8,320 nucleotides of DNA, from positions 1-8,320 of the forward strand of contig CAMIHT010000066.1 of the NCBI GenBank assembly GCA_946222725.1, read 5' to 3'. This DNA is from Actinotignum schaalii. GTDB lineage: Bacteria; Actinomycetota; Actinomycetes; Actinomycetales; Actinomycetaceae. The position numbers were made by a program, and so were the translations under genes. The notes beneath the pieces are model-generated. The model saw only the letters and a list, made by a program, of their open reading frames with translations, had not been told where the DNA came from and searched no databases. Positions 1 through 6,297 of the stretch are shown in pieces (the first letter of the stretch is position 1; the number at the start of each line of letters is the position of its first letter).

Positions 1-255
1 CGCAAACGTATCAACACCATCACCATCCCAATCACCGACCAGTACCTCATCACCAACCCGACCATAAGAGAACACGCTATCCGCTTCGCCACTGGCCAGG
101 GAATTCTTCACGTAGAAGACATTCCCACGCCGCACCGCAAACGTATCAACACCATCACCATCCCAATCACCGACCAGTACCTCATCACCAGCTCTGCCGT
201 AGCTGAAGACGAGGTCGGCCACGGTGGCTTGCCAGGTATTGGATAGGTAGAACAT
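1..255 (-). repeat. Tandem 135-bp (45-residue) FG-GAP/VCBS-like repeats at the nuclease C-terminus
   Basis: Positions 1-55 and 136-190 are identical over 55 bp, giving a 135-bp period (45 codons, in frame). Each unit reads as an aromatic start (MFYLSN or VFYVKN), a variable stretch, FSYGRxGDEVLVGD, then DWDGDGVDTFAVRRG. The D-x-D-G-D-G-x-D loop resembles the calcium-binding loops of FG-GAP/VCBS/dockerin-type modules, so calcium-dependent folding is inferred. One full unit plus parts of a second are visible; the array continues beyond the left edge. Similar modules are known at the ends of secreted hydrolases of Actinomyces-related bacteria, where they probably serve binding or display. Confidence 0.85.
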
Positions 256-3036
256 ATTGCCGGTTGTCGGCGCCGGCGTGGGCATCGGTTCGGGCGAGCT
301 CGGCTCTGGCGTGGGATTCGTGGGTTCCGGCTGCGTCGGTTCGGGCGCAGGCTGCGTCGGTTCCGGCGCGGTTGGTTCCGGTGAAGTGGGCGTCGGCTCC
401 GGTGCCGGGTCTTCCTTCTCCGGAATTACCTTGAGCCCGACTTTGAAGGGGTCATGGTCCGAGGAGCGGAAAGCGCTCTCATCCCACAGGTTCTTGATGT
501 TGTAGTTGTAGCGGGAGTACTCCAGGGCCACCGACTCGGGGGAATTGATATTCCACACCTGCCCGCCGGTGGCGAGCTTCGCGGCGGCGGGATTGGCCAG
601 CACGTGATCGAGCGAGCCCACCAGCCCGGAGAATTGGTAGGTGTAGGAATCCGGCTGGAAATGCCCGTGCAGATTGGTGTACCCGGCCTTCTCGAAGACT
701 CGGATCGGGTCCTCCTTCGAATAGGAGTTGAGATCCCCCACCACAAACACCGGCTTATCGGCGAACTCCGCCGCGATCCAATCGCGCAGCGTCTCCGCCT
801 GCTTGGTGCGCAGGAGGTTGTTATTGCCCTGGTACACATCCTCGTCATTCGCGATCTTCTTGGATAGCGAACCCTTGGACTTGAAGTGGTTGGTAATCAC
901 CACGAACTCCGGACCCACGCCTTCGCCATCCACAACCGCCTGGAAGCTTTGCGCCAGCGGCTGGCGAGCAGTCCCGGTATACCATTCGCTATTGAGAATT
1001 TGCGAGGGGCCCACCGCACGTACTTTATCTTTCTGGTAGATAAAGGCAAGACGGATATAGTCCTCGTTCTCCCCCACCTTCGCCGGGGACGGAACATACG
1101 CCCAACGCTCCGCCTGCGCGTCCGCATTGAGGGCCGCCACCAGCGCACGTACCGCAGTGTCACGATCCCCGCCGGAGACCCGGGCGGTATTCTCAATTTC
1201 CTGCAGGCCCAGCACACTGGCATCTAGCTCGTTGATAGCCCGCACAATCTTGGTTTGCTGGCGCGCGAAAGATTCCGGGGTATAGGCCCCGCGCACCTTG
1301 CACCGATTCGCCGCGATGGGCTTACCTTCGCGGTCGGTATAGGCCCGGCAACCCTTCTCATTTTCGCCGAGGCTGGTGAAGTAGTTGAGCACATTGAACG
1401 AGGCGAGGGAAATATCCCCGCCCAGATTCCCCGGGGCGGAGGCTCGGGTGTTCGCAAAAGTGACCACCTCGGTGGAACGATCCGTACCGTCTTCCAGAGT
1501 CACCGGGAATCGCGGTTGCAGCTTCCAGGAATTATTGCGGAAGTCCATAATGAGCCCGCCGTGGAGAGTAGCGGCAGCCCCCACGCGCACCGGCGCGGCC
1601 TGAGCAGCCTCGCCGGTCGCGCCAACCGCACCGGTCGTACCGGCAGCACCGGCAGCACCGATCTTGGCGGCCGCATTATCGGCAAACAGGTAGGGCACCG
1701 GCACATTCGTTTGGGCATTGCGCCCGAAGTAGGCCCGCGAGCGCCCATCGTCCAACACCAGCACATTCGCGGCGTTATAGGCATCCAGGGCCTGCACCTG
1801 CTCGGGATTCTCACTCGGGTTGAAGCGTTCGCTGGGTTGCCACAGCGGCTGGGTGCCGCAAGCCAGACCCACCTCGCCGTACTGGTTGGTGGCATAGTTA
1901 TTCGTTACCGTGAGCGGCCCGGTCACGCGCACGAGCATGCCCTCCACCGCTTCGCGCTGCGCAGCCGTGGCATTGCAGGCAATCTCAACCGGCTCAATCG
2001 CCGCAGGCTTTTCCTCCAGCGCCGTGATAGCCGCAGCATTAATTTCGGTTAGTCCGTAGAACTCAGTAACCGTGCCGCGCACTTCCACATACGCGCCGGC
2101 CTCCAGCTGGGCGGCCGCTGCCCCGTAAACGAAAATACCGTGGGATGCATCGGTATGTTCCACCCCGGGCGTTTGGATATAGGCCCCGTTGAGTCCGCCT
2201 TCCGGGTAGGTGGCGGTAACGACACCGCGTGTGGTCACCTCCTGACCGGCGAGCGGACTTGCCTGCCCACTTCCCTGGATCTGCGCGATAGTCACGGGCG
2301 CGGCCGGATCACTTCCGGTCCCCGTGCCCGGTTCCGTTGTTGGCTCGGTGCCGGGGCCGGTGCTTGGCCCGGGTTGCGGCTGGGCGCCGGGATCCGGGTG
2401 GCCCGGGGTTGCGCCGTCGTTCGCCCGTCCCGGCGTAGCCGAAACAACACTGAAATCGGCCGCATTATTATTCGTGTCCGTGCCGTTAGGAATGCGGGAG
2501 GCGGAGTTCGCGGCCATCTGGGAATTGGAGCCAACCCGCGCCGCCTCACCTTCCGCCACGCTCGCGTTCCCGTATCCGACCAGGTCGATAGCGGTAGCGG
2601 GATCGGTCAGCGCCGCGTCAATACGGGACGACGGCGCCAGCACCACAATCCCACCCTTGGCCCCAAGGTTCATCGGGGACGTGACCCCCTCCGGGAGCTG
2701 GACACCGTTCGAACCATTCGATCCGGCGCTCACCACCAGATAGGCACCTGACTCCAGGCTGCCGCTCAGGGCCACCTTGGAAGAAATGCTCTTCCCGTGG
2801 CTCGCTGAATAGCCCAGCGTCAGATCGCTTAAGTCAATGGCCGCAGAGCTCGGGTTATACAGCTCAACGTATTTATGAGTGTAGGTGGCCCCGGAGGACC
2901 CACCCCGGGTATAAATTTCGTTAATAATAATTCCGGAACCGTCCGGCGCGGCGAACGCCGGGAGGAGGCAGACGCCGGGAACCATCAAAGCCGTGGCCGA
3001 TAGTACCGCAACGCCCGCGAGGGCACGTTTTTTCAC
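1..3036 (-). CDS. Secreted ExeM/NucH-family extracellular nuclease with lamin-tail domain and C-terminal repeats (partial, C-terminus off the window)
   Basis: Predicted secreted metal-dependent phosphodiesterase degrading extracellular DNA, possibly RNA. The frame is open for 1012 codons to the left edge. The GTG start has AGAAAGG seven bases upstream and begins MKKRALAG, a classical signal peptide ending near AFAA (about residue 30); there is no lipobox. A lamin-tail domain (about 31-200, with IIINEIY and YVELYNPS) is followed by a Pro/Gly/Thr linker (about 203-245), an OB-like domain (about 246-345) and the ExeM-type stretch TNNYATNQYGEVGLA near 375-390. The endonuclease/exonuclease/phosphatase domain spans about 543-870: N548 in SFNVLNYF, E613 in LQEIEN, H717 in NHFKSKG, D768 and N770 in GDLNS, and D860-H861 in SDHDP, so the catalytic set looks intact. 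Then come a PEPT linker (873-927) and 45-residue Asp-rich repeats. A collagen-like insert lies at 460-477. Anchoring cannot be judged without the C-terminus. A role in nutrient scavenging, biofilm DNA turnover or evading host DNA traps is inference. Confidence 0.93.
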   Translation of the reverse strand, partial: MKKRALAGVAVLSATALMVPGVCLLPAFAAPDGSGIIINEIYTRGGSSGATYTHKYVELYNPSSAAIDLSDLTLGYSASHGKSISSKVALSGSLESGAYLVVSAGSNGSNGVQLPEGVTSPMNLGAKGGIVVLAPSSRIDAALTDPATAIDLVGYGNASVAEGEAARVGSNSQMAANSASRIPNGTDTNNNAADFSVVSATPGRANDGATPGHPDPGAQPQPGPSTGPGTEPTTEPGTGTGSDPAAPVTIAQIQGSGQASPLAGQEVTTRGVVTATYPEGGLNGAYIQTPGVEHTDASHGIFVYGAAAAQLEAGAYVEVRGTVTEFYGLTEINAAAITALEEKPAAIEPVEIACNATAAQREAVEGMLVRVTGPLTVTNNYATNQYGEVGLACGTQPLWQPSERFNPSENPEQVQALDAYNAANVLVLDDGRSRAYFGRNAQTNVPVPYLFADNAAAKIGAAGAAGTTGAVGATGEAAQAAPVRVGAAATLHGGLIMDFRNNSWKLQPRFPVTLEDGTDRSTEVVTFANTRASAPGNLGGDISLASFNVLNYFTSLGENEKGCRAYTDREGKPIAANRCKVRGAYTPESFARQQTKIVRAINELDASVLGLQEIENTARVSGGDRDTAVRALVAALNADAQAERWAYVPSPAKVGENEDYIRLAFIYQKDKVRAVGPSQILNSEWYTGTARQPLAQSFQAVVDGEGVGPEFVVITNHFKSKGSLSKKIANDEDVYQGNNNLLRTKQAETLRDWIAAEFADKPVFVVGDLNSYSKEDPIRVFEKAGYTNLHGHFQPDSYTYQFSGLVGSLDHVLANPAAAKLATGGQVWNINSPESVALEYSRYNYNIKNLWDESAFRSSDHDPFKVGLKVIPEKEDPAPEPTPTSPEPTAPEPTQPAPEPTQPEPTNPTPEPSSPEPMPTPAPTTGNMFYLSNTWQATVADLVFSYGRAGDEVLVGDWDGDGVDTFAVRRGNVFYVKNSLASGEADSVFSYGRVGDEVLVGDWDGDGVDTFA
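256..420 (-). repeat. Low-complexity Pro/Glu/Thr linker coding segment
   Basis: This 165-bp segment encodes nuclease residues 873-927, built from degenerate PEPT, PEPTQP and PTPEP units between the catalytic domain and the repeat array. It is read from many near-copies of the plus-strand sequence ggttccgg or ggctccgg. It is an extended flexible spacer typical of secreted Gram-positive proteins. The imprecise DNA repetition makes length variation between strains likely (inference). Confidence 0.85.
1606..1659 (-). repeat. Collagen-like Gly-X-X stretch inside the nuclease
   Basis: Nuclease residues 460-477 read GAAGAAGTTGAVGATGEA, six consecutive Gly-X-X triplets. The DNA includes two exact tandem copies of the 9-mer ccggcagca (1640-1657). 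The stretch sits between a segment ending VPYLFADNAAAKI and the conserved-looking strand RVGAAATLHGGLIMDF, so it looks like an inserted flexible loop. Six triplets are too few for a stable collagen triple helix on general grounds. Confidence 0.7.
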
Positions 3037-3043
3037 GTTGCGA

Positions 3044-3050
3044 CCTTTCT
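3044..3050 (-). promoter_or_regulatory. Ribosome-binding site deciding the nuclease GTG start
   Basis: AGAAAGG on the minus strand sits 7 bases before the GTG at 3036-3034. It is followed immediately by a Lys-Lys-Arg signal-peptide start, which fixes this as the start. The same AGAAAGG-N7 layout precedes the DUF4352 gene. Confidence 0.75.
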
Positions 3051-3174
3051 GTGTGGTCCGCGCGTGGCGGGCGCGGAGGGTGCTTCACGCCTCCTCCACG
3101 TTAGCGGTGCCACATCGCCAACTCTTAAACACCGGGTAAACAGGCGGTGACTCAGGGCTTAGCCGTGCCAGCGG

Positions 3175-3194
3175 CGGCGCCGGTGCCCGCGCCG
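3175..3194 (-). terminator. Possible weak hairpin terminator after the response regulator
   Basis: cggcgc (3175-3180) pairs with gcgccg (3189-3194) around an 8-base loop, about 20 bases past the regulator stop codon. There is no T-tract on the minus strand, and short GC stems arise by chance in such DNA. It may attenuate read-through from the two-component operon into the nuclease gene, but this is weak evidence. Confidence 0.25.
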
Positions 3195-3214
3195 AGCTTA
3201 ACGGGCTAGCTGGG

Positions 3215-3904
3215 TTACACTGGCTCGTCGTCGAGCAATCCGGCGCGCGTCATATCCACCGCGACCCCGATGCGCCCTTCTACACCCATTTTCGCCACAA
3301 TAGCGGCCAGGTGTGTTTTCACCGTGGATTCGGACAGGTGCAGTTTCTCCCCGATATCGCGATTCGAGAGACCCAGGGAAACCTGCCGGGCCACCTCGAG
3401 TTCGCGGGCGGTGAGCCGCGCGATTTTTTCCTGGGCGCGCCGGCGCGCACTCACGGTGCGGGTCGCCGCCAGATATTCGTACACCTGCTTAGCTGCTCGC
3501 GGGGAGAGAGCACCGTCCCCGGCCGCCACATTGCGGATAGCTTGGAGGAGAACCTGGGGGTCTTCCGATTTGAGAATAAACCCGGAGGCGCCAGCTTCCG
3601 CGGCGCGCACTGCTTCATCATCAGCATCCAGGGTGGTCACCACAATAACCTGGGGCGGATGCGGGAAACTCCGCAGCTGGCGCGTGGCTTCGATGCCGTC
3701 CGTCCCTCCGGGCATCGCCACGTCCATGAGCACGACGTCGACCTTTATCGCGGTGAGAGTTTCCAAAGCTTCGCGGGCCGTGCCCGCCTGCGCCACCACC
3801 TCACTATCCCGCTCCGGACTCAGGTTAATAATTTGTACCAGGAGACGGCGAACCATCGGATCGTCATCCACGACCATAACGCGAATAGGTGAGGAAATCG
3901 GCAC
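3215..3904 (-). CDS. NarL/LuxR-family two-component response regulator
   Basis: Cytoplasmic DNA-binding regulator of 229 residues, the usual length for the family. The receiver domain (about 7-125) has the acidic pocket D13-D14-D15 in VVDDDP, phosphoacceptor D61 in VLMDVAMPG, switch Thr90/91 in VVTTLD and conserved K112 in GFILKSEDP. A basic linker (about 146-160) leads to a LuxR-type helix-turn-helix (about 164-225) with LTARELEVARQV and LSESTVKTHLAAI. The GTG start gives VPISSPIRVMVVDDDP, the normal distance to the first strand. It begins only 4 bp after the kinase stop codon and has just a weak GGA-type ribosome site inside the kinase gene end, so translation is probably coupled to the kinase. 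All key residues are present. The target genes and signal cannot be named from the sequence; the divergent DUF4352 gene is a reasonable candidate target. Confidence 0.96.
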   Translation of the reverse strand: MPISSPIRVMVVDDDPMVRRLLVQIINLSPERDSEVVAQAGTAREALETLTAIKVDVVLMDVAMPGGTDGIEATRQLRSFPHPPQVIVVTTLDADDEAVRAAEAGASGFILKSEDPQVLLQAIRNVAAGDGALSPRAAKQVYEYLAATRTVSARRRAQEKIARLTARELEVARQVSLGLSNRDIGEKLHLSESTVKTHLAAIVAKMGVEGRIGVAVDMTRAGLLDDEPV

Positions 3905-3908
3905 CGCG

Positions 3909-5288
3909 CTATTTTACCATTCCAGGATTGCCACCCCGGGCACTCCCGTCCCAGGGAAGGTGCACATCAACTGCGAAAACGCCGCCCGCGGTGCTGAAGC
4001 TGGCGCGTCCACCCAGGGCTTGGGCCCGCGCCTGCACCCCGCGTAATCCCGAACCCGCCCCGCGCTCGCTTTCGCGCGGCTCGCTTTCATGCGCGGCAGG
4101 CATGGCATTGCGCACCGCAATATCGAGACCCTGGTCCGGCCCGCCGCTCACCCGCACCCGGGTGGTTTCCTCCGGGGCGTATTTCACCGCGTTGGTGAGC
4201 AATTCTTGGACGATGCGGTAGCAGGCCGTGGTGAGCGCGGCCGGGGCACGTTCCGCATCCGTAATAAAAACATTGGCGACGACGGGATGCCCGGCCGCCA
4301 GCACCTTATCAATATGATCGGCTAATTCGGTCAGCGAACGCGGCGGGCGGTAGGCCGAGGAACTCGGATCGCGCATCACCCGCACCAGGGAACGTAAATC
4401 ATCGGTGGCCTGCCGAGAGGACTCCCGCAGTGACCGGGCCGCCTCTTCTAAATCGGCATCCCCGCGCGCGAGCAATTCCAAGGAGCCGGCCTGCAGGCTC
4501 ATAATGGCCAGCTGGGAGCCGATGGAATCGTGAATTTCCCGAGCCAGGGCATCGCGTTCCTCTTTGCGGGTGAGCTGGGTTTCTAGCTCTTCGGAGGCAG
4601 CGGCCGAAGCTTCGAGTTCCTCGCTGGTGGATTCCAGTCGATCATGGGTTTCTTGGAGTTCCGCGGTGGCACTGCGCCACAACCCCCAGCCGATGGGAAG
4701 GAGCACCGCCACCGCGTAGAGCACCAGGAGCGGCACGATGTTATTCGGGAAATCATCGAGTGGGTTCTGGTGGTTGAGGAAACCCATCACCCAGGATGAG
4801 TTGTAATCTTTTCCGGTCAGTTCGCGGGCGAATTGCCAGGCGGTAATGAGGGCGTACATGAGGCACACGCCCAGGGCGCGGCGTCGTCGCCCCTGGGCAC
4901 GGGCCCCCGCAAGATAGCGCGGCAGCAAAAACCCGACCACCGGTCCGATAGCGCCCAGCGTGGAGCACACGGCCGCAACCGCGAGCGCGCGGCGCGGGTA
5001 GCGTTCCCGGCGAGCCACCCACACGCCCGCCATAATGCAGCAGCACATCGATACGAAGATCCCGACTTCGTCGAGGGTGCCGAGCCAGCCGGAAAGCGCA
5101 CGGATTTTGGTGCGTTCAATCTGGTAGCCGACTCCCACCACCATGACGATATATATGGCGGCCGTTTTGAGGTAGAAGGGGACGGCGGCGAGCCCGCGCC
5201 GGCGCGCCGGATTCTGGCCCGCACGCGCCGCCGCACCGCTGCGATTCTTCGGCGCGTGATCTGTCATGCCTGTGATTGTACGGCGCAT
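3909..5288 (-). CDS. Membrane sensor histidine kinase (HisKA_3/NarL-type partner)
   Basis: Membrane sensor that autophosphorylates and passes phosphate to the regulator encoded 4 bp downstream. With the ATG at 5288 it has 459 residues. The basic N-terminus precedes hydrophobic segments at about 38-56, 73-91, 101-122, 138-156 and 183-204. A Glu-rich coiled coil (about 207-245) connects to the HisKA_3 box AREIHDSIGSQL with H253. The HATPase_c domain shows N366 in VQELLTNAVKYAP and a glycine box GSGLRGVQARAQALGG near 410-425. The 5288 start has TGGAG seven bases upstream. An ATG at 5267 and one at 5375 are in frame; the 5375 version adds 29 residues (Trp/Pro/Arg-rich) with no membrane or domain character, but does have an AGAAGG-like site. 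Short extracellular loops suggest sensing within the membrane or at its surface, as in LiaS- or DesK-like kinases. The signal is unknown. Confidence 0.93.
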   Translation of the reverse strand: MRRTITGMTDHAPKNRSGAAARAGQNPARRRGLAAVPFYLKTAAIYIVMVVGVGYQIERTKIRALSGWLGTLDEVGIFVSMCCCIMAGVWVARRERYPRRALAVAAVCSTLGAIGPVVGFLLPRYLAGARAQGRRRRALGVCLMYALITAWQFARELTGKDYNSSWVMGFLNHQNPLDDFPNNIVPLLVLYAVAVLLPIGWGLWRSATAELQETHDRLESTSEELEASAAASEELETQLTRKEERDALAREIHDSIGSQLAIMSLQAGSLELLARGDADLEEAARSLRESSRQATDDLRSLVRVMRDPSSSAYRPPRSLTELADHIDKVLAAGHPVVANVFITDAERAPAALTTACYRIVQELLTNAVKYAPEETTRVRVSGGPDQGLDIAVRNAMPAAHESEPRESERGAGSGLRGVQARAQALGGRASFSTAGGVFAVDVHLPWDGSARGGNPGMVK

Positions 5289-5295
5289 CCGCACG

Positions 5296-5300
5296 CTCCA
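5296..5300 (-). promoter_or_regulatory. Ribosome-binding site favouring the 5288 kinase start
   Basis: TGGAG on the minus strand lies 7 bases before the ATG at 5288-5286, the same spacing as the sites of the nuclease and DUF4352 genes. The in-frame ATG at 5267 has only AGG one base away, which is too close. The ATG at 5375 has AGAAGG five bases away, so it remains an alternative. Confidence 0.5.
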
Positions 5301-5410
5301 GAACCGCCGTTCGGCCCGCGGATGCCACCCGAAGGGATGAGGCGGGTCTGCCCAGGTGGAGGATGTGCCCGCCATGCGGCCCTTCTACCCTGGAGGCGAT
5401 ACGTGAGCGA

Positions 5411-5441
5411 CTCCGGCCGCGGTCTTATTGCTGGGCCGGAG
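5411..5441. repeat. Perfect 8-bp inverted repeat, candidate operator
   Basis: CTCCGGCC (5411-5418) and GGCCGGAG (5434-5441) are exact reverse complements separated by 15 bp, so the half-site centres are 23 bp apart, about two helical turns. It lies in the divergent region, 36 bp before the DUF4352 start. A dimeric regulator such as the neighbouring LuxR-type protein could bind it; a stem-loop in RNA is the alternative. Function is inference from position and symmetry. Confidence 0.4.
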
Positions 5442-5477
5442 CGGCGCCCACCGCTATAGATACAGAAAGGTTCTCGC

Positions 5478-6146
5478 ATGTCAGCATCCACGCCGCCGGT
5501 GTACGGCGCAGTACCCGCTCCGGAACAGAAGAAGAATTGGTTTGCGCGCCACAAGCTCCTCACCGCGCTCCTCGTTATTGTGGTGCTCGCGGTTATCGGC
5601 GCCTCGCTCTCGAAGCAATCCGACGGCAAGCCCGCCGCCACGTCCAGCTCCCAGGCTGCCGATAGCGCGGCATCCGGGAACGCTGCGGAAAGCGCGGATA
5701 AGGCGGATAAAAAGGCTGAGTCCGAAGGCGCTCAGGGTGAGAAGAACGACGACGCAACCGTAGGCATCGGCACCCCGGTCATTCTCGGTGATTTTGAAGT
5801 GACCGTCACGAATGTGGAAAAGGGTGTGAGCCATATCGGCAATGATGTGCTGGGCAAGGATGCCACGGGTCAGTACGTCATCGTGGATGTGACCGTGAAG
5901 AATACCGGGAAGGAAGCGGCAGGCTTCGCGGAATCGGAGCAGAAGCTCGTGGATACCGAGGGGCGCCAGCATTCGGTTTCCGGGGACTCCCTGTACCTGG
6001 GCGATGCGTCGATGATTTACGAGAAGGTCAATCCGGGGAATACCGTGACGGGTAAGCTGCTCTACGATGTGCCGGCCGATGCGGTTCCGGCCAAGCTGGA
6101 GCTGGAAACCGGGTGGATCCATAACGCCACTGTCAACTTGCAATAA
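5478..6146 (+). CDS. Membrane-anchored DUF4352 (telokin-like Ig-fold) protein
   Basis: Predicted cell-surface protein of 222 residues with no known enzymatic role. The start has AGAAAGG seven bases upstream. A short Pro-rich cytoplasmic N-terminus and the basic motif WFARHK precede one membrane segment (about 27-44, LLTALLVIVVLAVIGASL), implying an outside C-terminus; there is no lipobox. A low-complexity Ala/Ser/Lys/Glu linker (about 45-92) crosses the wall region. The DUF4352 domain (about 94-222) shows the typical beta pattern GDFEVTVTNVE, then QYVIVDVTVKNTGKEA, then KLVDTEGRQH, then NPGNTVTGKLLYDVP. DUF4352 domains have an Ig-like fold related to the mycobacterial MPT63 antigen. It is transcribed divergently from the kinase-regulator pair, so it may be a target or a sensing accessory of that system (inference). 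A strong hairpin follows it. Confidence 0.9.
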   Translation: MSASTPPVYGAVPAPEQKKNWFARHKLLTALLVIVVLAVIGASLSKQSDGKPAATSSSQAADSAASGNAAESADKADKKAESEGAQGEKNDDATVGIGTPVILGDFEVTVTNVEKGVSHIGNDVLGKDATGQYVIVDVTVKNTGKEAAGFAESEQKLVDTEGRQHSVSGDSLYLGDASMIYEKVNPGNTVTGKLLYDVPADAVPAKLELETGWIHNATVNLQ

Positions 6147-6177
6147 ACACTGCTTACTTCGCTTAGCGTTTATCTTC

Positions 6178-6212
6178 GCGGCCCTTCGCTCTAGAATCGA
6201 GCGAGGGGCCGC
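6178..6212 (+). terminator. Strong hairpin, probable terminator after the DUF4352 gene
   Basis: gcggcccttcgctc (6178-6191) pairs with gagcgaggggccgc (6199-6212): a 14-bp stem with one T-G wobble (6185 with 6205) and a 7-base loop, beginning 31 bases after the stop codon. There is no following T-tract, a form often seen in GC-rich actinobacteria, where such stems still may terminate. It separates the DUF4352 gene from the GH13 gene in the same orientation. Confidence 0.65.
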
Positions 6213-6277
6213 GGCGCATTCACCCAGCTGAGCGGGCTCCGCGGCGGCGCTCGTAGCGGCGAACAAGCAAACAAGCG

Positions 6278-6285
6278 AAGGAAGG
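6278..6285 (+). promoter_or_regulatory. Ribosome-binding site of the GH13 gene with long spacing
   Basis: AAGGAAGG lies 12 bases before the ATG at 6298, longer than the 6-7 bases seen for other genes here. The start is still favoured because the protein opens directly with the first beta strand, TIWWQVFALG, and no better start is in frame nearby. Initiation may be somewhat inefficient (inference). Confidence 0.45.
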
Positions 6286-6297
6286 CGGCTCTCAGCT

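Larger units (their letters stand above)
3037..3214 (-). other. Intergenic region between response regulator and nuclease
   Basis: This 178-bp stretch lies downstream of the response regulator stop and upstream of the nuclease GTG on the same strand. It holds the nuclease ribosome-binding site AGAAAGG (3044-3050, spacing 7), a GC hairpin near the regulator stop (3175-3194) and AT-richer sequence around 3121-3140 where a promoter could lie. A TAACGT hexamer on the minus strand (around 3098-3103) could be a -10 element, but no convincing -35 element sits at 16-18 bp from it. No small gene was found. Confidence 0.6.
5289..5477. promoter_or_regulatory. Divergent intergenic region between kinase and DUF4352 gene
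   Basis: This 189-bp region must carry the promoters for the kinase-regulator operon (leftward) and the DUF4352 gene (rightward). It contains a perfect spaced inverted repeat (5411-5441) and the DUF4352 ribosome site AGAAAGG (5464-5470). No -35/-10 pair with standard spacing could be assigned with confidence on either strand. If the kinase starts at 5375 instead of 5288, the region shrinks to 102 bp. Confidence 0.6.
6147..6297 (+). other. Intergenic region between DUF4352 and GH13 genes
   Basis: This 151-bp gap contains the hairpin 6178-6212 and the distant GH13 ribosome site. The stretch 6213-6277 would have to hold a GH13 promoter, but it is GC-rich and shows no recognisable -10/-35 pair. 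The A-rich near-repeat acaagcaaacaagcg (6263-6277) lies just upstream of the ribosome site. Confidence 0.5.

Noticed and set aside
257..505. Glycine-rich plus-strand frame with VGSG repeats
   Set aside because: It is the reverse reading of the Pro/Glu/Thr linker of the nuclease. Its apparent repeats come from the linker codons.
1255..2052. 265-codon open frame on the plus strand inside the nuclease gene
   Set aside because: It is antisense to the nuclease, whose minus-strand frame has recognisable domains throughout. The plus-strand translation is Arg/Gly/His-rich with no motif, as expected from antisense reading of GC-rich DNA.
2140..2751. 203-codon plus-strand frame opposite the lamin-tail and linker region
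   Set aside because: Low-complexity Arg/Gly-rich translation, antisense to clear domain sequence.
3121..3140. Possible palindrome around cttaaacaccgggtaaac
   Set aside because: On alignment with its reverse complement the arms do not match well, so it is not a convincing operator.
3270..4046. 258-codon plus-strand frame opposite the response regulator
   Set aside because: Antisense shadow; the regulator on the other strand has every family motif.
5455..5460. TATAGA as a -10 element for the DUF4352 gene
   Set aside because: Transcription would begin inside the ribosome-binding site at 5464-5470, and no -35 match lies 16-18 bp upstream.
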